The position numbers and the translations under genes were made by a program. The notes under the pieces were generated by a model, which was not told the DNA's origin, searched no databases, and saw only the letters and a list, made by a program, of their open reading frames with translations. Below are positions 1 to 8,821 of a DNA stretch of 64,000 bases, piece by piece. The stretch is taken from positions 124,001 to 188,000 of the forward strand of contig NZ_JABWGO010000003.1 of assembly GCF_013363995.1 (NCBI RefSeq), given 5' to 3'. Position 1 is the first letter of the stretch. The number at the start of each line of letters is the position of its first letter. The DNA comes from Nonomuraea rhodomycinica. GTDB lineage: Bacteria > Actinomycetota > Actinomycetes > Streptosporangiales > Streptosporangiaceae.

Positions 1-1
1 C

Positions 2-1375
2 CGGCCGTACTACCGGGCGCTCGCCGACGCGGTGCGCGCCCTCATCCTCGACGGGCGGCTGCCCGTCCGCGTGCGCATGCCCGCCGAACGGCACCTGGCC
101 GCCACCCTCGGCGTCAGCCGCACCACCGTGACCGCCGCCTACGACCTGCTGCGCGAGCGGGGCTACCTGGACAGCCGGCAGGGCTCAGGAAGCTGGACGG
201 CGCTGCCCGACCCGTCCTCCACCGCCGACAACCCGTGGCTGGCCACCGGCCAGGACGGCCTCATCCAGCTCCACGCCGCCGCCCCGCCCGCCCCCTCCGC
301 GCTGCGCGAGGCGATGGCCGAGGCCGTGGAGGACCTGCCGCGCTACGGCATGGGCAACGGCTACGACCCGATGGGCCTGCCGGTGCTGCGCGAGCGGATC
401 GCCGCCCGCTACACCGCGCGCGGCCTGGCCACGCTGCCCGACCAGATCCTCGTCACCACCGGCTCGCAGCACGCCCTGCACCTGGCCATGAGCCTGCTGG
501 CCGGGCCGGGCGACCCCGTCCTGGTCGAGTCGCCCACCTACACGCACGCCATCGACGTCGCCCGGCAGCGCGGCGCCCGGATCGTCCCGGTCGGCATCTC
601 GCACGAGGGCTGGCAGGCCGACCTCGTCGCCTGCGCCCTGCGTCAGTCGGCGGCCCGCGTCGCCTACCTCATGCCGGACTTCCAGAACCCGACCGGCGCC
701 CTCATGGACGACGCCACCCGCGCCGCCGTCGCCGGCGCGGCCCGGCGCACCGACACCACGATCGTCATCGACGAGACGTGGGCGGAGCTCGACCTGGACG
801 GGGGCGACGGGCACGCGCCCATGGCCGCCTTCGACACCGACAACCGCATGGTCACCATCGGCTCCGCCTCCAAGCTGTGGTGGGGCGGGCTGCGCATCGG
901 CTGGCTGCGCGCCGGCACCGCGCTCATCCGCCGGCTGGCCGTGCGGCGGGCCGCCGTCGACATCGCCAGCCCGGTGCTGGAGCAGCTCGTGGTGGCCCGG
1001 CTGTTCGACCGGCTGGAGGAGACCAGGGCCGAGCGGCTGCGCGGCCTGCGCGCCTCCCGCGCGACGCTCGTGGCCGCGCTGCGCGAGCGGCTGCCGGCCT
1101 GGCAGTTCGCGGTGCCGCGCGGCGGGGGGACGCTGTGGGTGCGGCACGACTGCGGCTCGGCCGTCTCCCTGTGCGAGGCCGCCGCCACGCGCGGCGTGCG
1201 GCTGGCCGCGGGGACGTGGTTCGGCCTGGAGGGGACGCTGGAGGGGTACGTGCGGGTGCCGTACACGCTGCCGCCGCCGGTGCTGGAGGAGGCCGTGGAG
1301 CGCATCGCCGCCGCCCGCGAGCAAGGCCCGGCCGCGGGCGGCCGGCCCGCCGACGCGCTCGTCCCGATGGTCTGA
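2..1375 (+). CDS. MocR/PdxR-type transcriptional regulator (GntR HTH fused to class I aminotransferase), 5' partial
   Basis: The reading frame is open from the first bases, so the true start lies upstream. The visible N-terminus is a GntR winged helix (ERHLAATLGVSRTTVTAAYDLL). It is followed by a fold-type I aminotransferase domain of about 350 residues. The PLP-binding lysine is recognisable in SASKLWWGG and the aspartate region in YLMPDFQNPTG. Members of this MocR family sense PLP or an amino-acid-related ligand and often control vitamin B6, GABA or transporter genes; the target cannot be read from sequence. The next two genes are on the opposite strand and end towards this one, so they give no operon clue. 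Confidence 0.9.
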   Translation, partial: RPYYRALADAVRALILDGRLPVRVRMPAERHLAATLGVSRTTVTAAYDLLRERGYLDSRQGSGSWTALPDPSSTADNPWLATGQDGLIQLHAAAPPAPSALREAMAEAVEDLPRYGMGNGYDPMGLPVLRERIAARYTARGLATLPDQILVTTGSQHALHLAMSLLAGPGDPVLVESPTYTHAIDVARQRGARIVPVGISHEGWQADLVACALRQSAARVAYLMPDFQNPTGALMDDATRAAVAGAARRTDTTIVIDETWAELDLDGGDGHAPMAAFDTDNRMVTIGSASKLWWGGLRIGWLRAGTALIRRLAVRRAAVDIASPVLEQLVVARLFDRLEETRAERLRGLRASRATLVAALRERLPAWQFAVPRGGGTLWVRHDCGSAVSLCEAAATRGVRLAAGTWFGLEGTLEGYVRVPYTLPPPVLEEAVERIAAAREQGPAAGGRPADALVPMV

Positions 1376-1389
1376 CCCCGGCCCCCGGG

Positions 1390-2010
1390 TCATTCGGAGG
1401 GCGGGACGCCCCGGGCCAGCGGGGCGCGCAGCTTGTAGCGCATCGCGGCCACGCGCAGCCCGAAGGCCACCACCGCCGAGGCCAGCGTGGCCGGCCAGCC
1501 GTGCAGCCCCAGCGTGGACAGCTCCGCCATCATGGCCGAGCCGAGCAGCGCGGGCACCGCGTAGAGCTGCCGGTCGTACAGCAGCGTCGGGATCTCGCCG
1601 GCCAGCACGTCGCGCAGCATGCCGCCGCCCACGCCCGTGGTGACGCCGAGCAGGGTGGCGTGCAGCGGGCTCAGCCCGTACTCCAGGGCCTTGAGCGTGC
1701 CGACCGCGCAGAACAGCCCGAGACCGGCCGCGTCGAACACGAGGATGGCCGGCATCACCCGCGCCACGTGCGGATGCCAGAAGAACACGATCACCGTGGC
1801 CGCCAGCGGCACCAGCACGTACCCCACGCTCTGGAAGGCGGCCGGCCGGACGTTGAGGATGAGGTCGCGCACCACGCCGCCGCCCAGCGCCGTCATCTCG
1901 GCGAGCACCGCCATCCCCACCACGTCGAGCCGTTTGCGCACGCCCATGAGCGCGCCGGACAGCGCGAAGACGAAGATTCCCACCAGGTCGAGCAGTTCGG
2001 GCACGGTCAC
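1390..2010 (-). CDS. TRIC-type cation channel / UPF0126 membrane protein
   Basis: A 206-residue protein with two repeats of about three membrane helices each. Both carry the glycine-rich family signature (GGGVVRDLIL near residue 44 and GGGMLRDVLAGE near residue 130). This is the UPF0126/YicG family, related to trimeric intracellular cation (TRIC) channels; some members have been described as glycine transporters. Length and repeat layout are normal. It lies just downstream of the POT peptide transporter on the same strand (29 bp to its stop), so co-transcription is possible. The family call is firm, the substrate is not. Confidence 0.88.
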   Translation of the reverse strand: MTVPELLDLVGIFVFALSGALMGVRKRLDVVGMAVLAEMTALGGGVVRDLILNVRPAAFQSVGYVLVPLAATVIVFFWHPHVARVMPAILVFDAAGLGLFCAVGTLKALEYGLSPLHATLLGVTTGVGGGMLRDVLAGEIPTLLYDRQLYAVPALLGSAMMAELSTLGLHGWPATLASAVVAFGLRVAAMRYKLRAPLARGVPPSE

Positions 2011-2039
2011 ATGTCTATCGGATCAAGGGGCGCGGCGGA

Positions 2040-3536
2040 TCAGCGGGTGGGCGGCGCCGCGGGCTCGTGGTGCTCGGACATCAGGTGGCGCAGCTTCCGG
2101 GTGAACATCAGCAGCGCGAGCCCGGCCACGATCGCCATCAGCGCCAGCAGCGTGTAGTACGCCGGGTCGGACATCACGGTGCTCAGCCGCCCCGTCTGCC
2201 CGCCGATCGCGTCGCCCACGGAGATCGAGATGAACCACAGCCCGAGCATCTGCCCCTTGAACGCCTGCGGGGCCAGCTTGGAGGTGACCGACAGCCCCAC
2301 CGGGCTCAGCGACAGCTCGCCGAACACCTGGATGAGGTAGACCAGCACCAGCCACCACACCGACACCCGGCCGCCCTGGGCCAGGGTGGCGGCCAGCGCC
2401 ATCACGAGGAAGCTCAGGCCCACCATGACCAGGGCGAAGGAGAACTTCTGCGGCGTGCTCACCCGCGTGCCCAGCTTCACCCACAGCGTCGCGAACACCG
2501 GCACGAAGATCATGATGAAGAGCGGGTTGAACGACTGCGTGGTCGCCGCGTTGATGTGGACGCCGAACAGCGTCAGGTCCGTGTGGTTCTGGGCGAAGAA
2601 CAGCAGCTTGCTCGGCGCCAGGTCGTACAGCATCCAGAAGATCGCGGCGGCGACGAACAGCCAGACGTAGGCCTTCATCCGCGACCGCTCGTCCTCGGTC
2701 AGGTCGTGGCTGCCCATCAGGATGTAGCCGAAGTACGCGACCGGCACCGCGAGGATGACGAGGGTCACGACCACCGTGAACCGGTCGATCGTGAACGTCC
2801 CCGTCGCCACCCAGACCGCCATGAGCACCACGACGCCGAGCGCGGCCAGCCCCACGTGCCGCAGCGCCTGGCGGCGGTGCCGCGGGGTCAGCGGCATGTT
2901 CGGCTCGTCGCCGACGCCGCGCAGGTGCCTGCGGCCCAGGACGTACTGCGCGAGGCCGAGCGCCATGCCGACGGCCGCGGCGCTGAAGCCGAGGTGCCAG
3001 CGGTCGCCGTCGGCCAGCCAGCCCACCACGATCGGCGCGAAGAACGCGCCCAGGTTGATGCCCAGGTAGAACAGCGAGAACCCCGCGTCGCGGCGGCCGT
3101 CGTCCTCCTCCGGGTAGAGCTTGCCCACCATGACCGAGATGTTCGGCTTGAGCAGGCCCGTCCCGGCGATGATCAGCGCCAGCCCCAGCCAGACGAAGAA
3201 CGACGACGCCACGGGGATCGCCATGCTGATGTGGCCGCACATGATGACGAACCCGCCCCAGAACACCGAGCGGCGCGGCCCGAGCAGGCGGTCGGCGATC
3301 CAGCCTCCCGGCAGCGCCACCAGGTAGATGAGCGCGCCGTACACGCCGACGACGGCCGTCGCCGTCTGCTCGCTCAGGCCCAGGCCGTGCTGGGCGGGGG
3401 AGGCGGCCATGAACGTGGCCAGGATGGCACGCAGGCCGTACCAGCTGAACCGCTCCCACATCTCGGTGCCGAACAGCGTCGCCAGCCCCCACGGGTGGCC
3501 GAAGAACGTGCGTTCGTGCGTCTCGTGCGTGGTCAT
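2040..3536 (-). CDS. POT family (proton-dependent oligopeptide) MFS transporter
   Basis: About 498 residues with 12-14 predicted hydrophobic helices. POT/PTR signatures are visible: GGWIADRLLG after helix 2, FYLGINLGAFFAP near residue 150, and a late GELSLSPVGLS motif. The family imports di- and tripeptides with protons through the inner membrane. An upstream in-frame ATG at 3575 exists. I chose 3536 because homologues begin close to the MTTHETHERTFFGHPWG sequence and a G-rich ribosome-binding stretch precedes it. It is divergent from fadD. The substrate is inferred from the family. Confidence 0.9.
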   Translation of the reverse strand: MTTHETHERTFFGHPWGLATLFGTEMWERFSWYGLRAILATFMAASPAQHGLGLSEQTATAVVGVYGALIYLVALPGGWIADRLLGPRRSVFWGGFVIMCGHISMAIPVASSFFVWLGLALIIAGTGLLKPNISVMVGKLYPEEDDGRRDAGFSLFYLGINLGAFFAPIVVGWLADGDRWHLGFSAAAVGMALGLAQYVLGRRHLRGVGDEPNMPLTPRHRRQALRHVGLAALGVVVLMAVWVATGTFTIDRFTVVVTLVILAVPVAYFGYILMGSHDLTEDERSRMKAYVWLFVAAAIFWMLYDLAPSKLLFFAQNHTDLTLFGVHINAATTQSFNPLFIMIFVPVFATLWVKLGTRVSTPQKFSFALVMVGLSFLVMALAATLAQGGRVSVWWLVLVYLIQVFGELSLSPVGLSVTSKLAPQAFKGQMLGLWFISISVGDAIGGQTGRLSTVMSDPAYYTLLALMAIVAGLALLMFTRKLRHLMSEHHEPAAPPTR

Positions 3537-3680
3537 GCGAGCCCCCGGGCAATCTTTCCGCATCCGTTGCATCACTCTACGTGACGGAGGTTTCCGCCGG
3601 TCGGAGAGGTCTTGCCGCTACCCCGCAGGTGTGGTGCGATGCATGCCCCTGGACAAGTGAACATGTGAGGAGCGCGTGCC

Positions 3681-5516
3681 ATGGCCGGTGTCCTCGGCGT
3701 GCGGGCGGAGATCGACGAGCTGATCGCCGGCCGGACCATCTGTGAGCAACTCAGGGAGACGGCTGAGCGGCACCCCGGCGCGCCCGCCTACTCCGACCCG
3801 GCCGAGGGCGGCTGGGTCACGCTCACCTACGCCGAGGCGCGGCGGCGGGTGCTGGAGATCGCCGCCGGGTTCGCCGCGATCGGCCTGCGGCCCGGCGAGA
3901 CCGTCGCGCTCATGATGGTCAACCGCAGCGAGCACGTGCTGGCCGACCTCGGGGCCGTCCACGCGGGCGGGATCGGGTGCACGATCTACTCCACGTTCGC
4001 GGCCGAGCAGATCGCGTTCGTCGCGGCCGACGTCGGCGCGGTCTGCGCCGTGCTGGGCGGCCCGGCCGAGCTCGCGCGCTGGGAGCCGGTCCTGGACCGG
4101 CTGCCCGCGCTGCGCAGGATCGTCCTGCTGGAGGGCGCGCCGGCCGGCGACGACCGGTTCCTGTCCTGGGACGACCTGCTCGCGCTCGGCCGCGACGCGC
4201 TGGCCGCCGACCCGGACGCCGCCGAGGCCCGCTGGCGCGCCGTGGGCGCCGAGGACGTCGTGACGGTCCTCTACACCTCGGGCACCACCGGCAACCCCAA
4301 GGGCGTGCCGCTCACCCACCGCAACGTGCTGTACGAGGTGGCGGCCACCGACCGCATGGCCACGCTGCCCGAGCGCGGCACCCAGATCTCGTACCTCACC
4401 TACGCCCACATCGCCGAGCGGGTGCTCAGCCTCTACCTGCCGCTGGTCAAGGCCTCCCACGTGCACTTCTGCACCGACCTGGCCGAGCTGGGCGCCACGC
4501 TCGGGCAGGTGCGGCCGATGATGTTCTTCGGCGTGCCGCGCGTGTGGGAGAAGATGATGGCGCGCCTGCTGGCCGTGCTCGCCGCCCAGCCGCAGGAGCG
4601 CCAGGAGGCCGTGCGGCGGGCCATGGCGGCGGGCGTGGCCTACGTGGAGGGGGGCCAGCACGGCCACACCATCACCCCCGAGGTCCGGGCCGCGTACGAG
4701 CGCGCCGACGCGGAGCTGCTGGCGGGCGTGCGCGCGCTCATCGGCTTCGACCGCGCGCTGTGGACCGCCACGGGCGCCGCGCCGCTGCCCGGCGAGGTGC
4801 AGCGCTTCTACGCCGGGCTCGGGCTCAAGGTCGTCGACGTGTACGGCATGACCGAGACGACCGGCGCGTTCACCGGCAACGGCCCCGGCTGCTACCGCCT
4901 GGGCACCGTCGGCCGGGCCGAGCCCGGCGTCGAGGTGCGCATCGCCGAGGACGGCGAGATCCTCACCCGCAGCCCGCTCAACACCCGCGGCTACCTCAAC
5001 CGGCCCGACGGCACCGCCGCGCTCCTCGACGGCGACGGCTGGCTGCACACCGGCGACATCGGCACGGTCGACGACGACGGCTTCTACCGGGTGGTGGACC
5101 GCAAGAAGGAGCTCATCATCACCTCCGGCGGCGAGAACATCTCACCCGCCGCGATCGAGAACCTCCTCAAGGAGCACCCCCTGGTCGGCCAGGCCCTCGC
5201 CTACGGCGACAACCGGCCCTACCCGGTCGCCGTCCTCACCCTCGACCCGGACGTGGCGCCCGGCTGGGCCCGCGCCCGCGGCATCGAGGGCGCCCTGGCC
5301 GAGCTGGCCGCCCATCCCGACGTGCTCAAGGAGGTCGAGGCGGCCGTCGCCGCCGCCAACGAACGGCTCGCCCGGGTCCAGCAGGTCAAGCGGTGGGCGC
5401 TGCTCGGCACCGAGTGGACCGCCGAGAGCGAGGAGCTGACGCCCAGCCTCAAGCTGAAGCGGCGGGTCGTCCACGCCAAGTACGCCGCCGTCATCGAGGG
5501 GCTGTACGAGCGCTGA
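3681..5516 (+). CDS. fadD: Long-chain acyl-CoA synthetase (FadD-type, AMP-forming)
   Basis: A 611-residue ANL-superfamily enzyme that activates fatty acids to acyl-AMP and then acyl-CoA. The P-loop YTSGTTGNPKG is at residues 198-208. The adenine motif is VYGMTETTG, the hinge aspartate is in HTGDIG, and the C-terminal lid carries VDRKKELIITSGGENISP. The length matches bacterial FadD15-like enzymes. The ATG follows a GAGG ribosome-binding site about 8 bases upstream. It is monocistronic, with divergent or unrelated neighbours. Substrate chain length is inferred only from similarity. Confidence 0.92.
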   Translation: MAGVLGVRAEIDELIAGRTICEQLRETAERHPGAPAYSDPAEGGWVTLTYAEARRRVLEIAAGFAAIGLRPGETVALMMVNRSEHVLADLGAVHAGGIGCTIYSTFAAEQIAFVAADVGAVCAVLGGPAELARWEPVLDRLPALRRIVLLEGAPAGDDRFLSWDDLLALGRDALAADPDAAEARWRAVGAEDVVTVLYTSGTTGNPKGVPLTHRNVLYEVAATDRMATLPERGTQISYLTYAHIAERVLSLYLPLVKASHVHFCTDLAELGATLGQVRPMMFFGVPRVWEKMMARLLAVLAAQPQERQEAVRRAMAAGVAYVEGGQHGHTITPEVRAAYERADAELLAGVRALIGFDRALWTATGAAPLPGEVQRFYAGLGLKVVDVYGMTETTGAFTGNGPGCYRLGTVGRAEPGVEVRIAEDGEILTRSPLNTRGYLNRPDGTAALLDGDGWLHTGDIGTVDDDGFYRVVDRKKELIITSGGENISPAAIENLLKEHPLVGQALAYGDNRPYPVAVLTLDPDVAPGWARARGIEGALAELAAHPDVLKEVEAAVAAANERLARVQQVKRWALLGTEWTAESEELTPSLKLKRRVVHAKYAAVIEGLYER

Positions 5517-5605
5517 GCAGGCCCCGCGCCGGCCGCCGAGTCTTTGCCTTCCGGGGCGTGTGTCGTGGTCCCTGCCATGACCGGCCGGTTCCTACGGTCT
5601 GGATC

Positions 5606-6772
5606 ATGACCAGAAGACTCGTTCTCGTCTCGCTCGCGGCGGGGGCCCTCACGGTGCCCGCGCCGGCGTCCTCCGCCGCCACGAGCCTCCCGCCCGCCTC
5701 CACCGCCACGTCCCACGGCGCCTCCGTGAACCCGGCCGCCTCCGGCCTCGCCGCCGCCGCGCGGGCCGCCGCCCCGGCCATCCGCGAGATCGTCGTACGC
5801 CCGGCCTCTCCCGTCGTCGGTCCCGGCGACTCCGTCCGCATGGTGATCGACGTGGTGGCCAAGGACGTGAAGTACCGGAACGGGGTGAGCGTCAAGGTCG
5901 AGCCCGGCAAGCCGCCGCAGGGCGCCGTGAGCGCGACCGACCCCTCCACCGGCGCCGCGCCCGCCCCGGCCGCGCCTGCCCCGGCCGCCCCGGCCCCACG
6001 CCCGGCCGTCCCCGCCCCGGGGGCGCCGGCCCAGGCGCCGCCCGCCGTGGCCACCGACGACCGGGGCGTGCCCGTGGTGCCGGTCGGCCACGCCGTACGC
6101 CCGCCGGGCCGTCCGCTGATCCCCGTGCGCGACCACCAGCCCGCCCTGGCGGCCTCCGCCCGCGACCACGCCGCCTCCGTCCCGTCCGGCGCGGCCCGCC
6201 TGGCCGCGCCGCAGCGCGACCACCGGCGCCGCGCCGACCCCCGCGACTCGGACAAGGGCCGCGGCAGGCGCGGCCAGTCGGTGTCCTGGCAGCCGACGCC
6301 GAGCTGGATGAGCTTCAACGGCGACTGGCAGACCTGGCGCTTCCTGCCCGACAAGGGGCTGACCCGGTACTACCCGGCGGGAACCTGGACGATCACCGCC
6401 ACCGCCGTCGGCGCCGACGGGGCGACCACGACGAAGTACTCCACGTTCCAGCTGCGCCGCGAGACCAAGCTGGACGGCGTGCGCGTGACTCCCGCCCCGG
6501 ACGGCTCGGCCGTGCGCTTCGCCGGCTCGCTGCGCCGCCTCGGCCCGAAGGGCGTCGCCGACTTCGCCCCGTTCTCCGAGCAGCCGGTGGACATCCTGTG
6601 GCGCCCCGACGACGGCAGCACGTGGGAGGAGGTGGCCGAGGTCACCACCAGTGCGAACGGCGCCTTCGCCAAGGATGTGGCGGGCCGCGCCGGCGGCTCG
6701 TGGCGCGTGCGCTACGAGGGCACCCCGCGCTACGCCCCGATCCTGTCGAGAATCCACCAACTCGCCGACTAA
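5606..6772 (+). CDS. Secreted Ala/Pro-rich protein with C-terminal Ig-like domain, unknown function
   Basis: I do not recognise a named family. The start at 5606 gives a signal peptide (MTRRLVLVSLAAGALTVPAP, with Ala-rich cleavage). A first beta-rich segment follows (REIVVRPASPVVGPGDSVRM). Next comes a long low-complexity Pro/Ala linker with PAPAAPAP repeats, and then a C-terminal module of about 150 residues from VSWQPTPSWMSFNGDW onwards. The frame stays open far upstream, but that part is the shadow of fadD. The end of the C-terminal module resembles the whole of the next gene's product (see findings), so the two look like paralogues of a secreted beta-sandwich domain. Confidence 0.8.
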   Translation: MTRRLVLVSLAAGALTVPAPASSAATSLPPASTATSHGASVNPAASGLAAAARAAAPAIREIVVRPASPVVGPGDSVRMVIDVVAKDVKYRNGVSVKVEPGKPPQGAVSATDPSTGAAPAPAAPAPAAPAPRPAVPAPGAPAQAPPAVATDDRGVPVVPVGHAVRPPGRPLIPVRDHQPALAASARDHAASVPSGAARLAAPQRDHRRRADPRDSDKGRGRRGQSVSWQPTPSWMSFNGDWQTWRFLPDKGLTRYYPAGTWTITATAVGADGATTTKYSTFQLRRETKLDGVRVTPAPDGSAVRFAGSLRRLGPKGVADFAPFSEQPVDILWRPDDGSTWEEVAEVTTSANGAFAKDVAGRAGGSWRVRYEGTPRYAPILSRIHQLAD

Positions 6773-6782
6773 TTCCCGATAA

Positions 6783-6812
6783 ATAGCCCGAAACGGTCAT
6801 ATATCGGGCTAT
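6783..6812 (+). terminator. Inverted repeat after the secreted-protein gene
   Basis: Arms ATAGCCCGA and TCGGGCTAT pair perfectly over 9 bases around a 12-base AT-rich loop, 10 bases after the stop codon. There is no T-run, so this may be an intrinsic terminator of the actinomycete type or a protein-binding palindrome at the promoter of the following gene. Confidence 0.4.
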
Positions 6813-6870
6813 GAAATGAAGAGTCGTTGCATAACCGTGATCAGCGAATCGCAACTTTTCTTTACCCGAT

Positions 6871-6910
6871 CGCGTCATTCGCGATGACGCGCGCCCGTCC
6901 GGACGCGCGT
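6871..6910 (+). promoter_or_regulatory. Overlapping hairpins in the leader of the second secreted-protein gene
   Basis: Two inverted repeats follow one another: CGCGTCAT...ATGACGCG (6871-6891) and ACGCGCG...CGCGCGT (6887-6910). They share bases 6887-6891, so only one can form fully at a time. They end about 10 bases before the GGAAGG ribosome-binding site of the gene at 6937, a position where leader structure could affect translation. Function is inference. Confidence 0.35.
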
Positions 6911-6936
6911 TCCACACGGGGAAGGAAGTTCATCCG

Positions 6937-7413
6937 ATGATGCGACGACTCGCCGCCGGCCTGGCGGCGGCCGCTCTGGGCGTCACCATGGTGGGGGCGG
7001 CCGCCGCCCCCGCGCTGGCGGACCCGGACGTCGACGGCGGCCACACCGTGCTCCGGTTCGACGCGGGCCCCGAGCCCGTCTGGCAGGGCAGGACGCTCTC
7101 GCTGGACGGCCGGCTCTCGGTGGAGTGCGAGGAGGACTACATCAGCGGCTTCGTCTCCGTCCACCACGCCGACTACTGCAAGGAGTCGGAGTCGTGGCAC
7201 CGGCTCGGCTGGAAGCGGATCGTGATCCTCTTCCAGCCGGACCGCGGCGGGGACTGGGAGCACGTCGAGACGGTCACGACCGGCCGTGACGGCTCCTTCC
7301 ACACCAGGGTCCCGGCCTACACCTCGGGCACGTGGCGGGCGGTCTTCGAGGGCTCCCGCCACCTCGACCCGGCGGAGGCCACGGACTGGGTCAAGGTCGT
7401 CGGCCGCCGCTGA
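6937..7413 (+). CDS. Small secreted protein, unknown function
   Basis: A 158-residue protein with a clear signal peptide (basic MMRRL, Ala-rich core, cleavage after APALA). The mature part is a predicted beta-sandwich of about 130 residues with two cysteines (VECEEDY and DYCKESES) that could form a disulfide. The C-terminal stretch VETVTTGRDGSFHTRVP...GTWRAVFEG aligns by eye with the C-terminus of the upstream secreted protein. A GGAAGG ribosome-binding site lies in front of the ATG. No enzyme motif is visible. It may bind the cell surface or a polymer, but that is not shown. Confidence 0.8.
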   Translation: MMRRLAAGLAAAALGVTMVGAAAAPALADPDVDGGHTVLRFDAGPEPVWQGRTLSLDGRLSVECEEDYISGFVSVHHADYCKESESWHRLGWKRIVILFQPDRGGDWEHVETVTTGRDGSFHTRVPAYTSGTWRAVFEGSRHLDPAEATDWVKVVGRR

Positions 7414-7421
7414 CGCGCCGC

Positions 7422-7453
7422 ACCGCCCGGCTCTGGTCCTGGGGCCGGGCGGT
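7422..7453. terminator. Bidirectional terminator between convergent genes
   Basis: ACCGCCCGGC and GCCGGGCGGT form a perfect 10-bp stem with a 12-base loop, placed between the converging stops at 7413 and 7467. There is no long T-run, as is usual in actinomycetes. Confidence 0.65.
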
Positions 7454-7466
7454 CGCCTGCCGGCGG

Positions 7467-8003
7467 TCAGACGAGCCGGCCGACGTGCGCCAGCGCCTGC
7501 TTGAGCAGCACCCCGTGGCCGCCGGTCATCTCCTGCTGCACCATCGGCGAGGCCGCCTCCTCGGGCGTGAACCACACCAGGTCCAGCGCGTCCTGGCGCG
7601 GCCGGCAGTCGCCGCGCACCGGCACGATGTAGGCCAGCGACACCGCGTGCTGGCGCGGGTCGTGGTACGGCGTGACGCCCGGGGTGGGGAAGTACTCCGC
7701 CACCGTGAACGGCGTGAGCGAGGGCGGCAGGCTCGGCAGGGCGACCGGTCCGAGGTCCTTCTCCAGGTGGCGCAGCAGCGCGTCGCGGACCCGCTCGTGG
7801 TAGAGGACCCGCCCGGAGACCAGCGCCCGGCTCACGGTGCCGTCGGGGGCGATGCGCAGCAGCAGGCCCACCCGGGTCACGATGCCCGTGTCGTCCACCC
7901 GCACGGGCACGGCGTCGACGTACAGGATCGGCATCCGGCCGCGCAGCGACTCCAGCTCCTCCGGAGCGAGCCAGCCGGGCGTGGTTTCGGTCATTTCGGT
8001 CAT
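7467..8003 (-). CDS. NUDIX-family protein (DUF4916-like) with degenerate Nudix box
   Basis: A 178-residue protein resembling the DUF4916/NUDIX-fold family of actinobacteria. The Nudix box is present but altered. GRVLYHERVRDALLRHLEKDLG keeps G-x5-E-x7-R and the final G, but the catalytic REUxEE core reads RHLEKD. Pyrophosphohydrolase activity is therefore doubtful. Its start codon overlaps the stop of the upstream P-loop ATPase gene (ATGA, 8000-8003), which indicates translational coupling. ATG codons at 8003 and 7994 are both possible; I chose the overlapping one. Confidence 0.82.
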   Translation of the reverse strand: MTEMTETTPGWLAPEELESLRGRMPILYVDAVPVRVDDTGIVTRVGLLLRIAPDGTVSRALVSGRVLYHERVRDALLRHLEKDLGPVALPSLPPSLTPFTVAEYFPTPGVTPYHDPRQHAVSLAYIVPVRGDCRPRQDALDLVWFTPEEAASPMVQQEMTGGHGVLLKQALAHVGRLV

Positions 8004-8665
8004 CTGTAGATCGTACTGGGCTTCCCTCGCCCGGCGGGGGAGGTGGGCGCGCCGTCGAAGAGAATGCCGTCCAGCAGGTCGGCGGCGCGCCGGTCGATCA
8101 CCAGGGCGCCCGCCGCGGGCGCGGCCGTGCCCGCGCGGGCCCGTGCCAGGAGCGCCTCCCAGCGGCGGCGGTGGTAGGAGAACGTGCGCGCACCCACCAC
8201 CCGGGCGCGGGCCCGCTGGCCGGCCAGGGCGGCCTCGGGGGAGGCGTCGAGCAGCAGCAGGTGGAAGGCCACGCCACGACGGCGCGCCAGGCGGGCGAAC
8301 AGGCGCAGGACCACCGGCCCGCAGCCGCGGTTGTGCGCGATCACCGGACCGGCGGCCAGCCCGCGCCGGATCCGCCACAGGTGGGTGGCGAAGACGACCG
8401 CGGTGCGCGCCGGCTTGGGCGCCCACCCCAGGGACCCGGCCCAGCGCAACCTCGACTGCATCGAGTCGATCACCGTCGCCCCGCTCGCGGTCACCGGCGC
8501 CGTCTCCGAGCCGTCCAGCCCGTACAGGCGGCGCAGCAACGTGCTCTTGCCCGCGCCGGGCAGACCTGTGAGGATCACCAGCGACCCGGCCGGGTAGCGC
8601 AGCGCCCCGGTCTCCACCGGGTCCGGTGAGAGGGGCGACACTGTCCGGCTGGTGTGTCCGGTCAT
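8000..8665 (-). CDS. P-loop ATPase / nucleotide or polynucleotide kinase-like protein
   Basis: A 221-residue protein with a Walker A motif GLPGAGKS at residues 34-41. It has a kinase-like layout: the P-loop follows a first strand, and an Arg-rich region (RARARVVGARTFSYHRRRW) could be the lid. This resembles the AAA_33/zeta-toxin-like small-molecule kinase group. The substrate is unknown. The start at 8665 is preceded by GGAGG at a good distance. It shares a 4-base overlap with the NUDIX-like gene downstream, so the two products may act together. Confidence 0.78.
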   Translation of the reverse strand: MTGHTSRTVSPLSPDPVETGALRYPAGSLVILTGLPGAGKSTLLRRLYGLDGSETAPVTASGATVIDSMQSRLRWAGSLGWAPKPARTAVVFATHLWRIRRGLAAGPVIAHNRGCGPVVLRLFARLARRRGVAFHLLLLDASPEAALAGQRARARVVGARTFSYHRRRWEALLARARAGTAAPAAGALVIDRRAADLLDGILFDGAPTSPAGRGKPSTIYR

Positions 8666-8790
8666 CCGGGGGACCTCCGCGTCCGATCCGTCGCGCGGGG
8701 GTGCTCCCGCCTGACTGGCGAACGAAGACCCGGGCGCCCGGGTTCCGGAGCGCGCGGATCGCCTTCCAGGACGCGCGCCGGGACCGTTCC

Positions 8791-8803
8791 TGTTAGCGTT
8801 ATC
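8791..8803 (+). promoter_or_regulatory. Putative LacI-family operator, site 1 (autoregulatory)
   Basis: TGTTAGCGTTATC lies 19 bases upstream of the LacI-type regulator's start. The identical 13 bases occur upstream of the arabinofuranosidase gene, and a related inverted form lies upstream of the ABC importer. LacI-type operators are typically such palindromes with a central CG. Confidence 0.7.
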
Positions 8804-8821
8804 GGGAAAGGGGTGAGGCGG

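Noticed and set aside
235..2157. Long plus-strand frame overlapping the MocR and TRIC genes
   Set aside because: It is Arg/Pro/Ala-rich, without any motif, and overlaps two well-supported genes in other frames. Typical of high-GC DNA.
3977..5605. Upstream extension of the secreted-protein frame into fadD
   Set aside because: The extra sequence is an Arg-rich off-frame read of fadD. The real start at 5606 begins a clear signal peptide.
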